Below, one piece after another: positions 26,547 through 34,594 of a stretch of DNA of 64,000 nt. How positions within the stretch are numbered: position 1 is the first letter of the stretch; the number at the start of each line of letters is the position of its first letter. The stretch spans positions 3,844,001 through 3,908,000 of the forward strand of contig OY969111.1 in NCBI GenBank assembly GCA_963697975.1. The letters run 5' to 3'. The DNA is from QHXM01 sp963697975. GTDB taxonomy: Bacteria; Acidobacteriota; Blastocatellia; Pyrinomonadales; Pyrinomonadaceae. The notes under the pieces were generated by a model. That model ran no database searches. It had not been told where the DNA came from and saw only the letters and a program-made list of their open reading frames with translations. The position numbers and the translations under genes are program-made.

Positions 26547-26622
26547 CAGTGATAGGTGATGAGTGATAGGTGATGGGATGAAGGCGTTTCTCTTATCACC
26601 TATCACTCATCACCTATCACTG
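26547..26622. repeat. GTGATRR heptamer palindrome, copy 5
   Basis: The left arm is GTGATAG-GTGATGA-GTGATAG-GTGATGG; the right arm has matching YYATCAC units. Read on the minus strand, it encodes the last residues (VIGDE) and the stop of the TlpA-like gene. Confidence 0.92.
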
Positions 26623-27223
26623 TCTTTTCAATCGTGCGTTCAAGCTCTGCCGAGGCGGTTTGGTCGTAGCCGACAAAATGTTTGACGATGCGGCCTTTGC
26701 GGTCAAAGACGATTGTTTGTGGAATGCGGCTGTCGCCGCCCATGTACAGGTTCGTCATCTCAGGTTCGGGAATGCCGAGCGTGTACTTGATCTTCAGACG
26801 TTCGGCAAACTCAGGAATCTTGGGGCGGTCGTCAGGCCCGCCGACGTTGAGGCCGATGACCTCTAAGCCCTGCGTGCCGAAGCGTCTTTGCAGCGCGTCC
26901 AGATGCGGCGCTTCTTCCAGACACGGCGCACAATACGTCGCCCAGAAATCCAGCACCACGACTTTCCCCAGATAGTCGGAAAGCTTCACCTGTTGATTAT
27001 CGAGCAGCGTAAACATCTGCGCGTTGGGTTGACCGTTGCTGGCGGTCGTAGGCGGCATCGGAAGCGATGTGCGTGGCGGCGTCCTGCCCTTCGGCGTCTC
27101 CGATCTGCTGACTTCAACCGGCGCAGGCCCGCCACACGCCGCAAAACTCATTAGAAACGCGAGCGCGCCGATTGTTAATCCGACCCGTAAGCGAAGCGCG
27201 CAACTTGAAAAAACAGACAGCAT
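26603..27223 (-). CDS. TlpA-like thioredoxin-fold lipoprotein
   Basis: A 206-residue disulfide reductase-type protein acting outside the cytoplasm. The N-terminal signal ends at a lipobox-like SFAAC (Cys29), so it is probably lipid-anchored. A Pro/Ser-rich linker follows, then a TlpA/ResA-type thioredoxin domain (about 68-200) with VVLDFWATYCAPC, active site CAPC near residue 99, and the cis-Pro region RIPQTIVFD. Possible roles are cytochrome c maturation or general disulfide reduction. The stop is inside the palindrome. Confidence 0.92.
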   Translation of the reverse strand: MLSVFSSCALRLRVGLTIGALAFLMSFAACGGPAPVEVSRSETPKGRTPPRTSLPMPPTTASNGQPNAQMFTLLDNQQVKLSDYLGKVVVLDFWATYCAPCLEEAPHLDALQRRFGTQGLEVIGLNVGGPDDRPKIPEFAERLKIKYTLGIPEPEMTNLYMGGDSRIPQTIVFDRKGRIVKHFVGYDQTASAELERTIEKTVIGDE

Positions 27224-27318
27224 TTCTTGACTTACTCCCGGCTTCGAGAAAATTGTTTGAGCATTCTAACAGGGGAGGGGCTTCAGGGGATAGAGGTGCG
27301 AGTGAAGGCGAGGGCTAA

Positions 27319-27540
27319 TTAGTGTGTCACTGCATGGGTTTTAAGATGGCTCTGGATTTGTTGCTTTATAGGCGAATCCCCATATTGCTGGACGGTAAAA
27401 TCAACGTTACCGCAACGCGGACATTTCATGGAAATGCTCCACGCCCCTGCCCCATCATGTTCTATAGATTTCACCGATAAATTGATGTCTAACGATTTTA
27501 GGTCTTCTTCTATGTATTGCTCAATTTCCGCTTTAGTCAT
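27319..27540 (-). CDS. Small hypothetical protein with CPRC pair
   Basis: A 73-residue protein with a CPRCG pair near residues 40-44 in a beta-rich middle, flanked by acidic N-terminal and polar C-terminal helices. AGGA lies 8 bases before the ATG. I do not recognise the family. It follows yacG on the minus strand by 32 bases and may share its transcript. Confidence 0.65.
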   Translation of the reverse strand: MTKAEIEQYIEEDLKSLDINLSVKSIEHDGAGAWSISMKCPRCGNVDFTVQQYGDSPIKQQIQSHLKTHAVTH

Positions 27541-27572
27541 TTCTTATCCTGAAATAGTTGGCCAGAAAATTC

Positions 27573-27761
27573 TTAGTGACCCTCTTCCGCCTCGACGTGC
27601 GTTTCTTCGCTTTCAGCATCGGGCGCGGGTTCGGCGGGCACACGATATTCTTCGTTAGCCCAGCGGCCAAAGTCTATCAGCTTGCAGCGTTCGGAACAGA
27701 AAGGGCGGTGCGGATTATCTTGCCATTCAGCGGGTTTGCCACAGTTCGGACACTTCTTCAT
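27573..27761 (-). CDS. yacG: DNA gyrase inhibitor YacG
   Basis: A 62-residue zinc protein that binds GyrB and inhibits gyrase in Escherichia coli. CPNCGKP (4-10) and FCSERCKLIDFGRW (21-34) supply the four zinc cysteines in the standard spacing. The C-terminus is acidic. Its ATG overlaps the stop of the Crp/Fnr gene by four bases, so the two are probably translated together. Confidence 0.93.
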   Translation of the reverse strand: MKKCPNCGKPAEWQDNPHRPFCSERCKLIDFGRWANEEYRVPAEPAPDAESEETHVEAEEGH

Positions 27762-28471
27762 GCAGTTACGAGCGATTCCGGGCGCTTGATGAGAATTTTT
27801 CGATTGACGAACTCGATAATACCGTCACGACGCATGGCGTTCAAGCGCACGGTCACGCTCTCGCGCGTCGAGCCGACGATAGAGGCGATTTCGCGGTGCG
27901 GCAGTGGAATATCAATGAGCACGCCGTTAGTTTCGTTGATGCCGTAGCGTTTGGAGAATTCGAGCAGGAGCTTTTCGAGGCGTGCCGGGATGGCGTCGAG
28001 CGCAAAGTCTGCCATCAGCCGTTCGGCGCGGGCAAGGCGTTGACCAATGAGACGGAAGGTGTAATCATAAAGCTCGCGACTTTCCCCCATTGCCTCCTTA
28101 AAATCCCCCATCGGGATTCGCAGCAGCCGCGAATTCTCGTAAGCGACGGCGCATTTTTCGCGCGACCCGGCAGCGTAGAGCGCCGACTCTCCGAAAAGTG
28201 AGCCTTCCGGTAAAATGTCTATCACGGCTTCGCGCCCCGTTGCGCCTTCGACGCGGCACAGCTTGACACGGCCACGGGGCGCGATGACGTAAAGAGCGTC
28301 AGCCGGATCACCGGCGCGGTAAACGAAACGGCGACGACGATAATCAATCGCAAGAGACTTTGCCGCGAGACGGGCTAATAAATCATCACTCAGGTGGACG
28401 CCAAAGTCCGATTCACTGATGATTTCGGCGCGATCCTGGGCAGTCAGGTCGCAGGCGCGTTTTTGTAACAT
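27758..28471 (-). CDS. Crp/Fnr family transcriptional regulator
   Basis: A 237-residue regulator. The N-terminal cyclic-nucleotide-like sensor (about 20-140) contains PEGSLFGESALYAA. A dimer helix (about 145-165) and a C-terminal winged helix follow (about 180-235), with the recognition region REIASIVGSTRESVTVRLNAMRRDG. No Fe-S cysteine cluster is seen at the N-terminus, so it is not a classical oxygen-sensing FNR. The ligand is unknown. It is coupled to yacG. Confidence 0.92.
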   Translation of the reverse strand: MLQKRACDLTAQDRAEIISESDFGVHLSDDLLARLAAKSLAIDYRRRRFVYRAGDPADALYVIAPRGRVKLCRVEGATGREAVIDILPEGSLFGESALYAAGSREKCAVAYENSRLLRIPMGDFKEAMGESRELYDYTFRLIGQRLARAERLMADFALDAIPARLEKLLLEFSKRYGINETNGVLIDIPLPHREIASIVGSTRESVTVRLNAMRRDGIIEFVNRKILIKRPESLVTA

Positions 28472-28784
28472 CGGGGGTTAGTTCCTTATGCTTTCTTGTG
28501 AAGCGCAGAGGTTGGCGTTTACTTTCAGCCTTCGTTCCCGTACCTTGTTCACGATGATGACTAACTGGAAAAGATTTTTACTCGGACTATTCGGAAATTT
28601 GGTAAGGAGTATCGACCCTCTGGTAGTAGCGCGAGGCAAAGCGCTTTTCAGTTCCTGTTCGGGTTTGCTTGAAGAAGGGCAGCTTTCAAACCGTATAGTC
28701 ACGGACAACAACTGAAGAAGCGACACTCTATCACGAAGAAGAAAAGCACGCAAGCACTATCCTTATACAGCGAAAAAGCGATTT
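28472..28784. other. Divergent region, about 310 bp
   Basis: No supported gene. It separates the Crp/Fnr gene (minus) from the diguanylate cyclase (plus). A 75-codon open frame on the plus strand has no ribosome-binding site. No strong promoter boxes. Confidence 0.4.
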
Positions 28785-29708
28785 ATGATAGGAAAATTCA
28801 GTGTTCTCGTCGTTGACGACGACCCGGACAAGCGCATGCTCCTGACCGTCGCCCTGCAAATGGCTGGCTACGAAGTTCGGACTGCAAATGACGGAGAAGA
28901 AGGGTTGGCGGCGGTCGAAGCTTATCAGCCCGATTTGATTATCACAGACGTGATGATGCCGAAGATGGACGGGTATGAACTGGCGCGGCGGATTCGCGCG
29001 AACCCGCTGACCCGGTTTCTGCCCATCATCATTCAAACTGCGGCGCGAAACGACGCGCAGGACTTAAGGCGCGGCTCGGAGGTCGGCGCGCTCGGCTACA
29101 TCACAGACCCGACGGACATTGATTTGCTGCTGGCGCGGGCGCGCACGCTCCTTGATTTCAAACGCTATCTGGACACCTGTGAGGAAGAGGCTTTCACAGA
29201 TCACCTGACGGGGCTGGCCAATCGTCGCCGCTTCGAGCGGCAATTGGAGCGTGAAGTTTCGCGCACGTTGCGCTACAGCCGCCCCTTTTGTCTACTCCTC
29301 TTGGACATAGACAGTTTCAAGCAGGTCAACGACACTCACGGGCATGATGCCGGAGATGAAGCCATCCGCCGCTTGTCACTGACGCTTCAAGCCGGAACGC
29401 GCGGGATAGATTTGGCGGCGCGCATCGGCGGCGAAGAGTTTGCGGTCATCCTGCCTGAGACGGATTTCGATGGCGGCCTGGACGTGGCAGAGCGTTTACG
29501 CATCGCAATCAGTGAGATGGAGATTCCAAACGTCGGGGGGATTACGGCGAGTTTCGGCGTGGCGGAATTTCCGCTCTGCGCGGCGACAGGGCGCGAGTTG
29601 ATTGGAGTGGCGGACGCTGCGCTCTACGAAGCCAAGCGCGGCGGGCGCAACCGCGTCGAACGCGGCACACCAATCGAAGCGAACCGCCAGCCGACGCTCG
29701 ACGTATAA
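28785..29708 (+). CDS. Response regulator with GGDEF domain (diguanylate cyclase)
   Basis: A 307-residue protein that should make c-di-GMP on phosphorylation. The receiver domain (about 5-120) has the acidic pocket VVDDDPDK, the phosphoacceptor Asp in IITDVMMPKMDG (near residue 55) and a conserved Thr/Ala region. A GGDEF domain (about 150-295) carries IGGEEFAVILPE, the active GGEEF form, and the DHLTGLANRR start. Both downstream PilZ proteins are potential effectors. Confidence 0.95.
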   Translation: MIGKFSVLVVDDDPDKRMLLTVALQMAGYEVRTANDGEEGLAAVEAYQPDLIITDVMMPKMDGYELARRIRANPLTRFLPIIIQTAARNDAQDLRRGSEVGALGYITDPTDIDLLLARARTLLDFKRYLDTCEEEAFTDHLTGLANRRRFERQLEREVSRTLRYSRPFCLLLLDIDSFKQVNDTHGHDAGDEAIRRLSLTLQAGTRGIDLAARIGGEEFAVILPETDFDGGLDVAERLRIAISEMEIPNVGGITASFGVAEFPLCAATGRELIGVADAALYEAKRGGRNRVERGTPIEANRQPTLDV

Positions 29709-29718
29709 CTGGAAGAGC

Positions 29719-29819
29719 AGGAGTCAGGAGACAGAATAGAAGTCAGAAGAAGAAAAATCAGAAGAAAACGGTTTCCGCCTTATTATTCTGACTTTTGACT
29801 CCTGTCTTCTGTCTCCTAC
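29719..29819. repeat. AGGAGWC palindrome
   Basis: The left arm reads AGGAGTC-AGGAGAC-AGAATAG-AAGTCAG; the right arm has CTGACTTTTGACTCCTGTC and TCTGTCTCCTA. The period is mostly 7. The right end also holds the GGAGGT used as ribosome-binding site for the next gene. Confidence 0.8.
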
Positions 29820-29829
29820 GGAGGTATTG

Positions 29830-30801
29830 ATGTCCGACTACAAAGATAAATTGGATGAGTGGCAGCGGGCGGCGAGGCGCAAGGCGCGCGAACTTGATGA
29901 AAAGTTTGGTATCAAGGAGCGCGTCGAAGAGGGAGCGCGCGTTGCTCAGGATGCTGCGAAGCGTGGCGCGGAGACGCTGGCCGGTGGAGCCGAGCGTGTG
30001 CGTGCCGAAGCTGAGCGTTTAAGCGAAGAGTACGACGTGCGGGAGCACGCGCACCGCGCCGCCGAAGAAGCAGCGCGCCGGGCGCGTGATGCTGGCGAGG
30101 TCGTTCGCAATGTCGCCGGAGTAGCCGGAGAGAAAGCCGGTGAGGTTTTTGACGGGGCGAAATATTATTACGAGAAAGCCTCGCGCACAGCCCGCGCCGG
30201 AGCGCGTTTCACAAGAGCTTCCGTCGCTTCGACCGCTACCGTGCTCAAGGCGCGCTCGTGGATCAAAGAGAATCCGGGCAAGGCCGCGTTCGTCACTTTC
30301 TCTGTGGTCGCGGGCGCACGGCTCGGAGCGTCGTTCCCCAGTCTGGACGGCGTGCTGCTGGGCGCGCACCCACACTGGTTCACGCATTCTGCGCTCCCCG
30401 TTTACGGCCTGCGTAAAATCGGCGAGAAGTTTGACGGCTACCTGCGCGAACGCGAGACGCTCGTCAAGAATGGTGAGTTGACCGAAGCCGAGCAGAAGCG
30501 CGTCGAGTTCGAGCGCAAAGTAGTCAAATATGTGGGTGCGCCGCTGCTGGGAGCGTTCAGTTGCGCGGCTGGCGTGGCGATGTGGGCGCAGATTTTTCAA
30601 CCCGGAGCGATTACGGGTGCTCCCATTAGCTGGATACTGGGCGGCAATCCCTTGCTCGACGGCATCTGGCTTTTCGCTAACGGCGTACTTTGCTTTTATC
30701 AGGGCTACAAATTCTTTATGATTGCGCTGGCCGGGCAGGAAGATGTCGCGCGCGTCGTCCGCGAAATTCGCGGTTTGCTGCCTGCCGGGAACGCGGCGTG
30801 A
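29830..30801 (+). CDS. Helical membrane protein with LEA/apolipoprotein-like N-terminus
   Basis: A 323-residue protein that I cannot assign. Residues 1-125 are highly charged, Ala/Arg/Glu-rich and amphipathic, resembling LEA or apolipoprotein-like helices. Several hydrophobic stretches (near 150-170, 235-260 and 270-300) would be membrane segments. The ATG at 29830 follows GGAGGT at 29819-29824. Not in an operon: palindrome before, promoter gap after. Confidence 0.75.
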   Translation: MSDYKDKLDEWQRAARRKARELDEKFGIKERVEEGARVAQDAAKRGAETLAGGAERVRAEAERLSEEYDVREHAHRAAEEAARRARDAGEVVRNVAGVAGEKAGEVFDGAKYYYEKASRTARAGARFTRASVASTATVLKARSWIKENPGKAAFVTFSVVAGARLGASFPSLDGVLLGAHPHWFTHSALPVYGLRKIGEKFDGYLRERETLVKNGELTEAEQKRVEFERKVVKYVGAPLLGAFSCAAGVAMWAQIFQPGAITGAPISWILGGNPLLDGIWLFANGVLCFYQGYKFFMIALAGQEDVARVVREIRGLLPAGNAA

Positions 30802-30869
30802 CGCATGGATTTGAGAAGGCGAGTTCCGTAATAATCTAGCTCGTACGCTTATACAGGGGAATAAAGAAC

Positions 30870-31337
30870 ATGAAACACTATGCTGTTCGTCTCGTTGTCG
30901 CCCTTCTGACCTTCGCCGTAGGGCTTATTTCCTCAACACTCTTACAGGGGTCGCGCTTCAATGCTGTCTCGAACGGCAAGGTCGAACAGGAAATCCTGCA
31001 AGTTGAGCGCGAATACATTCAGGCTCATTTGAACCGGGATAGCGCAGCCCTGGATAGCATTCTGGCTGACGAGTTCACTTTCGGAACTCATCGAAGAATC
31101 GAAACCAAAGCTCAAAGGTTGGCTCTGTTAGAGAGTCCTGATTTCGGTTTTGAAGCCATCAATACAAGTAACGTACAAATCGAAGTCAACGGTAACCGTG
31201 CGACAGCCACAGGAAAGGCTTATACTGTGAGCTTCCATGACGATGTGAGAGTTGTCAGCCCTGAGTACAGATTCACCCGCCAATATGAGAAGAGAGATGG
31301 GCGGTGGCAAATAGTCCAGCTACGAGTAGGGCGCTAA
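30870..31337 (+). CDS. Secreted NTF2-like (DUF4440) protein
   Basis: A 155-residue protein with a signal peptide (about 1-27) and an NTF2-like/DUF4440 domain (about 40-150) with VEREYIQAHLNRDSAALDSILADEF and a final RYEKRDGRWQIVQL-type strand. The family has no single function. It is homologous in layout to the gene at 36952. Confidence 0.8.
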   Translation: MKHYAVRLVVALLTFAVGLISSTLLQGSRFNAVSNGKVEQEILQVEREYIQAHLNRDSAALDSILADEFTFGTHRRIETKAQRLALLESPDFGFEAINTSNVQIEVNGNRATATGKAYTVSFHDDVRVVSPEYRFTRQYEKRDGRWQIVQLRVGR

Positions 31338-31393
31338 CTGAGAACTCCGGAAGGGTAGAAACAGAGTAAAAAGCGGGTGGAGTAGCAAGAGCA

Positions 31394-31483
31394 ATGGGTG
31401 ACAATGAGCAATTGATTAAAAAAGCAACGGTTGTCGGCCTCCTGCTGACAATCATGATGGCGGCTATTTTCTTCTTCGGGTGA
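31394..31483 (+). CDS. Possible 29-residue membrane peptide
   Basis: ATG to TGA, MGDNEQLIKKATVVGLLL... ending in FFFG. It has a short polar N-terminus and one hydrophobic segment. GGTGG-A lies about 12 bases upstream. The composition is typical of small single-span proteins, but there is no homology evidence. Confidence 0.4.
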   Translation: MGDNEQLIKKATVVGLLLTIMMAAIFFFG

Positions 31484-31534
31484 ACAAACCATACGCCCCG
31501 GACAGGCATCTTTGTTTGGAAAGGAAGGAACATC

Positions 31535-31852
31535 ATGTGCACAGTAACCAGACGCTTCATTCTCCGTCTCGCTGTCGGCCTACTCGCGTTTCTGATCGGC
31601 ATTAGCGCTGCGTGGGCGCTCGGCGGGTTCAATCCTTTCCAGCGTTCTTCAGGCGAGCGATATTACCGTTATCAGCGCGACGGCTCTCGTCGCGGATTGT
31701 ACGCGCAGCCTGAGTCTGCCGACATGCCCCGTGTCTATCGCAAACATGATAAATGCGGAGTGCCCGCGCTGAGCGAACTGCCGCCACCGCCACCGCCTGC
31801 GCCACACCGGGACGCACCAATGCCGCCCAGCCCGCCGTCATCGTTGCGCTAA
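31535..31852 (+). CDS. Small membrane-anchored hypothetical protein
   Basis: A 105-residue protein with a signal anchor (about 9-30, LRLAVGLLAFLIGISAAWAL) and a proline-rich C-terminus (LPPPPPPAP). AGGAAGGA precedes the ATG. Not recognised. Confidence 0.6.
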   Translation: MCTVTRRFILRLAVGLLAFLIGISAAWALGGFNPFQRSSGERYYRYQRDGSRRGLYAQPESADMPRVYRKHDKCGVPALSELPPPPPPAPHRDAPMPPSPPSSLR

Positions 31853-31909
31853 AGCGAGACCTGACAGCAGTGGTCTAAGGCCGGGACTGCGATTCTGATT
31901 GCGAATCGG

Positions 31910-31973
31910 TGTACGGCAGGCTGTCGGCCTGCCGCCAATTCCTCGCGCCCGGCAGGCTCACAGCCTGCCATAC
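31910..31973. repeat. GGCAGGCTG palindrome
   Basis: GTACGGCAGGCTGTCGGCC... and GGCAGGCTCACAGCCTGCC form interlocking GGCAGGC/GCCTGCC inverted repeats between convergent genes. Confidence 0.65.
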
Positions 31974-32017
31974 ATCCAATTGTCAGGATTGAAAAGAGAG
32001 TTACAAAACCCCCGCCT

Positions 32018-33058
32018 TTAGTAAATCTTAATCGGGAATGGCAGGAACGAAAGAACGAAGACCAGCAGCGTGAGAATCGCCACGATAACGCGCGGGCGAT
32101 CAAGCGGCTCGCTCTCGTCTATCACCTGCGGATGCCGGACGCGCAGGATGACGGCGAGCAGCACCGCGTAGAGGAAACCGCTCGGACTGCTGTACCACAC
32201 CCATCCAAGAATAGCCAAAGTAGACATCAGGACAAACGCGATACGACCGAGCCAACTGTGCAGGCGCTTGCCGAACAGCGAATACGTCGCGTGCCCGCCA
32301 TCGAGTTGACCCACCGGCATCAGATTAAGACTCGTCACGAGCAGCCCGATCCACGCGGCGAAATAAAATGGATTGATCTGAATATTGAGGCTTGCGCCGA
32401 ACATGCGCGCGATTAGCTGTAGAAGCAGCGGGTCGCCAAAGATGATTGCCGTTTGCTGCTCCGATTCGATTGCGAGTTGCGGCGGTGCGGGATGCGCCGT
32501 CAGGATGCCGATGACGGCGATGGGCAAAGCGACGACGAAGCCCGCGAGCGGCCCGGCCACGCCGATGTCAAAGAGCGCGCGACGCGTCGGAATGGGCGAT
32601 TTAATCTTGATGAATGCGCCGAACGTGCCTGCCAGAAAGAGCGGCGGTGCGGGGATGAAGAAAGGCAACGTCGCGTCCACACCGTAGCGTCGGCAGGCGA
32701 TGTAGTGCCCGGCCTCGTGCGCCGTCAGGATGGCAAGGAGCGCGCCCGAAAACATCCCGCCCTGCGCGAGAAGCTGTGGGTGAGCGAAAGCGTGCAGGAC
32801 ATAACCCGCCACCGCCTTCACATAAAATTCAGGGATGTAGAGAACGTAATCGAGCAGCCCGACAGGTGAGCGCATGACCGGGTCAGGGACTGTTTCGCTG
32901 ACGAGCATGATGCCCGCAAACGTGGTCGTCAACACGGTCAGGAGAAAAAATGTTGCGTGCTTTCTCCACTCCCGCGCACTCGGACGCGCAACCCTGCGCC
33001 GCGCATCCGGCACGGGCGAATCAATAAACGGCGGTATGGCTTGGATTGATTCAGACAT
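32018..33058 (-). CDS. Site-2-type (M50) membrane metalloprotease
   Basis: A 346-residue intramembrane zinc protease. HEAGHYIACRRYG (near 130-142) gives the first two ligands and LNLMPVGQLDGGH (near 242-254) the Asp ligand, the M50 pattern. About six to seven hydrophobic segments. The N-terminal 35 residues are polar. No PDZ domain is seen. Target unknown. A GGTCAGT palindrome lies directly upstream, with no clear ribosome-binding site. Confidence 0.92.
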   Translation of the reverse strand: MSESIQAIPPFIDSPVPDARRRVARPSAREWRKHATFFLLTVLTTTFAGIMLVSETVPDPVMRSPVGLLDYVLYIPEFYVKAVAGYVLHAFAHPQLLAQGGMFSGALLAILTAHEAGHYIACRRYGVDATLPFFIPAPPLFLAGTFGAFIKIKSPIPTRRALFDIGVAGPLAGFVVALPIAVIGILTAHPAPPQLAIESEQQTAIIFGDPLLLQLIARMFGASLNIQINPFYFAAWIGLLVTSLNLMPVGQLDGGHATYSLFGKRLHSWLGRIAFVLMSTLAILGWVWYSSPSGFLYAVLLAVILRVRHPQVIDESEPLDRPRVIVAILTLLVFVLSFLPFPIKIY

Positions 33059-33064
33059 AAGGAA

Positions 33065-33151
33065 AGTGGTCAGTGGTCAGTAGTCGGTGGTCTGTTAAGA
33101 ACAAAAGCGTTTGGTTTTTAACTGACCACTGACTACTGACCACTGACCACT
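33065..33151. repeat. GGTCAGT heptamer palindrome, copy 1
   Basis: The left arm is GGTCAGT-GGTCAGT-AGTCGGT-GGTC; the right arm has ACTGACC-ACTGACT-ACTGACC-ACTGACC units. The loop contains AAAAGCGTTTGG. It sits between HU and the M50 gene. Confidence 0.9.
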
Positions 33152-33154
33152 GTT

Positions 33155-33487
33155 TTAGTACGTTGAGTCGGGCAGGCGTGTGCCGGTGTCGCTGGCCGGG
33201 CTTGAGCCGTCGCCGCCTTCTTCGTGCGCCTGTAGCTCCTTGCCGGGTTTGAAGCGGATGGTCTTGCCGGAGGGAATGGCGACCTCTTCGCCTGTGCGCG
33301 GGTTGCGCCCCACGCCGCGCTTGCGCGGTTTGACGACGAAGACGCCGAAGCCGCGCAATTCGATTCTCTCGCCACGCATCAGCGCCTCTTTCATCGAATG
33401 AAAGAGAGCATCCACAGCTTGTTCGGCCTTCATCTTGGGAACACCCGTGCGATCTGCCACACGGTTTACGATGTCTAGTTTAATCAC
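33155..33487 (-). CDS. HU/IHF-family DNA-binding protein
   Basis: A 110-residue histone-like DNA-bending protein. It starts at a GTG (33487) preceded by AGGGAGA. The core (1-91) has the family signature GRNPRTGEEVAIP (about 63-75) and the flexible beta-arm. A 19-residue Gly/Ser/Asp tail follows, longer than usual. A single-gene unit between palindromes. Confidence 0.93.
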   Translation of the reverse strand: MIKLDIVNRVADRTGVPKMKAEQAVDALFHSMKEALMRGERIELRGFGVFVVKPRKRGVGRNPRTGEEVAIPSGKTIRFKPGKELQAHEEGGDGSSPASDTGTRLPDSTY

Positions 33488-33831
33488 GGCTTGCGGTCTC
33501 CCTCTTTCAAATGCCTCTCAAATGTAATTGATCTCTTCGGGCGGCACCCTGTCTCAGGCGATGATAGAGACGCGCCGCGAAGACTGTCAAGGATAAAGAC
33601 AGTAGTCAGTGGTCAGTAGTCAGTAGCCAGTTAAATGCAAAAGCGCCGCGCCTCTCGTCGCTTGTTCTTACTGACTACTGACCGCTGACCACTGACCACT
33701 ATTTCCCTTTGACAAAGCTTGCCGCACGCAGCTAACCTCCAGTTGAGTAAACGATGAAGCTGGTTGAATAAATTATAGATGCTTTTCCTTATGACTTCCG
33801 GCTTCTGAATTCTGACTCCTGCTTTTCGCCT
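33488..33831. other. Region between HU and lepB, about 340 bp
   Basis: Divergent regulatory region with no gene. It contains the second GGTCAGT palindrome (33601-33700). Promoters were not resolved. Confidence 0.4.
33601..33700. repeat. GGTCAGT heptamer palindrome, copy 2
   Basis: The left arm is AGTCAGT-GGTCAGT-AGTCAGT-AGCCAGT; the right arm has ACTGACT-ACTGACC-GCTGACC-ACTGACC. The loop includes CAAAAGCGCCGCGCC, longer than in the other copies. Confidence 0.9.
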
Positions 33832-34542
33832 ATGTTTGGAATCAGGAAACGCCGCACGCCGCTCTTTGGCAGCGTCGCCATCGAAGACGATAAAGATATT
33901 GAAGTGCAGCGGGCGCGAGACGTGGCGCGTCATAGCCTCTGGGCGGAATCGCGTCTGCTCCTGCGCGACCTCCTATTCGCTTTGATGTTCGCGGCGCTCC
34001 TGGTCGTCTTCGTCGTTCAGCCCGTCAAAGTCGAAGGCACTTCGATGCTGCCGCGCCTGCACGACGGCGAAAGAATTTTCGTCAACAAGCTGATCTATTA
34101 CGGGTTGCCCGAGCTTCAGCGCGGCGACATCGTGGTCTTCTGGTTTCCGGACGACCCGTCAAAGAGCTACATCAAGCGCATCATCGGGCTGCCCGGCGAG
34201 ACAATCGAGATACGCGATGGGCGCATCTATATCAGGTCGGAGGGGCGCGAGCAGTTGTTGGAAGAGCCGTACCTTGACCCGCAGCGCAATCTCTCGCGTG
34301 CCAATCATGCGCCGGTGGCGGTCAAGCCGCACTACTACTTCGTGATGGGCGACAACCGCGACGCTTCGAGCGACTCGCGCTACTGGGGACTCGTGCCGGA
34401 AAAATATATTTACGGCAAGGCGCTCTTTCGTTACTGGCCGCTGGGCAGCGCCAGCTTTATCTCGCATGAGTCCGAAAGCAACGTCCCCGCACCGACTCCG
34501 ACGAACAGGTCCGGGATTGGTGATGCGGACGACGAGCAATAA
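33832..34542 (+). CDS. lepB: Signal peptidase I
   Basis: The membrane-bound serine protease that removes signal peptides. The 236-residue protein has a polar N-terminus, one membrane segment (about 45-63), the catalytic Ser in GTSMLPRLHDGE (near residue 75) and the catalytic Lys in KSYIKRIIGLPGE (near 120), then GDNRDASSDSRYWG, the S26A box. The C-terminal tail is polar. It is followed by Yip1-TPR. Confidence 0.96.
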   Translation: MFGIRKRRTPLFGSVAIEDDKDIEVQRARDVARHSLWAESRLLLRDLLFALMFAALLVVFVVQPVKVEGTSMLPRLHDGERIFVNKLIYYGLPELQRGDIVVFWFPDDPSKSYIKRIIGLPGETIEIRDGRIYIRSEGREQLLEEPYLDPQRNLSRANHAPVAVKPHYYFVMGDNRDASSDSRYWGLVPEKYIYGKALFRYWPLGSASFISHESESNVPAPTPTNRSGIGDADDEQ

Positions 34543-34594
34543 GCAGTGATGACGTGTGGCTCCAGATATTTGAAGCGCGAGTTTTATAGAAGAG

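Noticed and set aside
28488..28715. 75-codon frame upstream of the diguanylate cyclase
   Set aside because: No ribosome-binding site and no recognisable motif; likely leader DNA.
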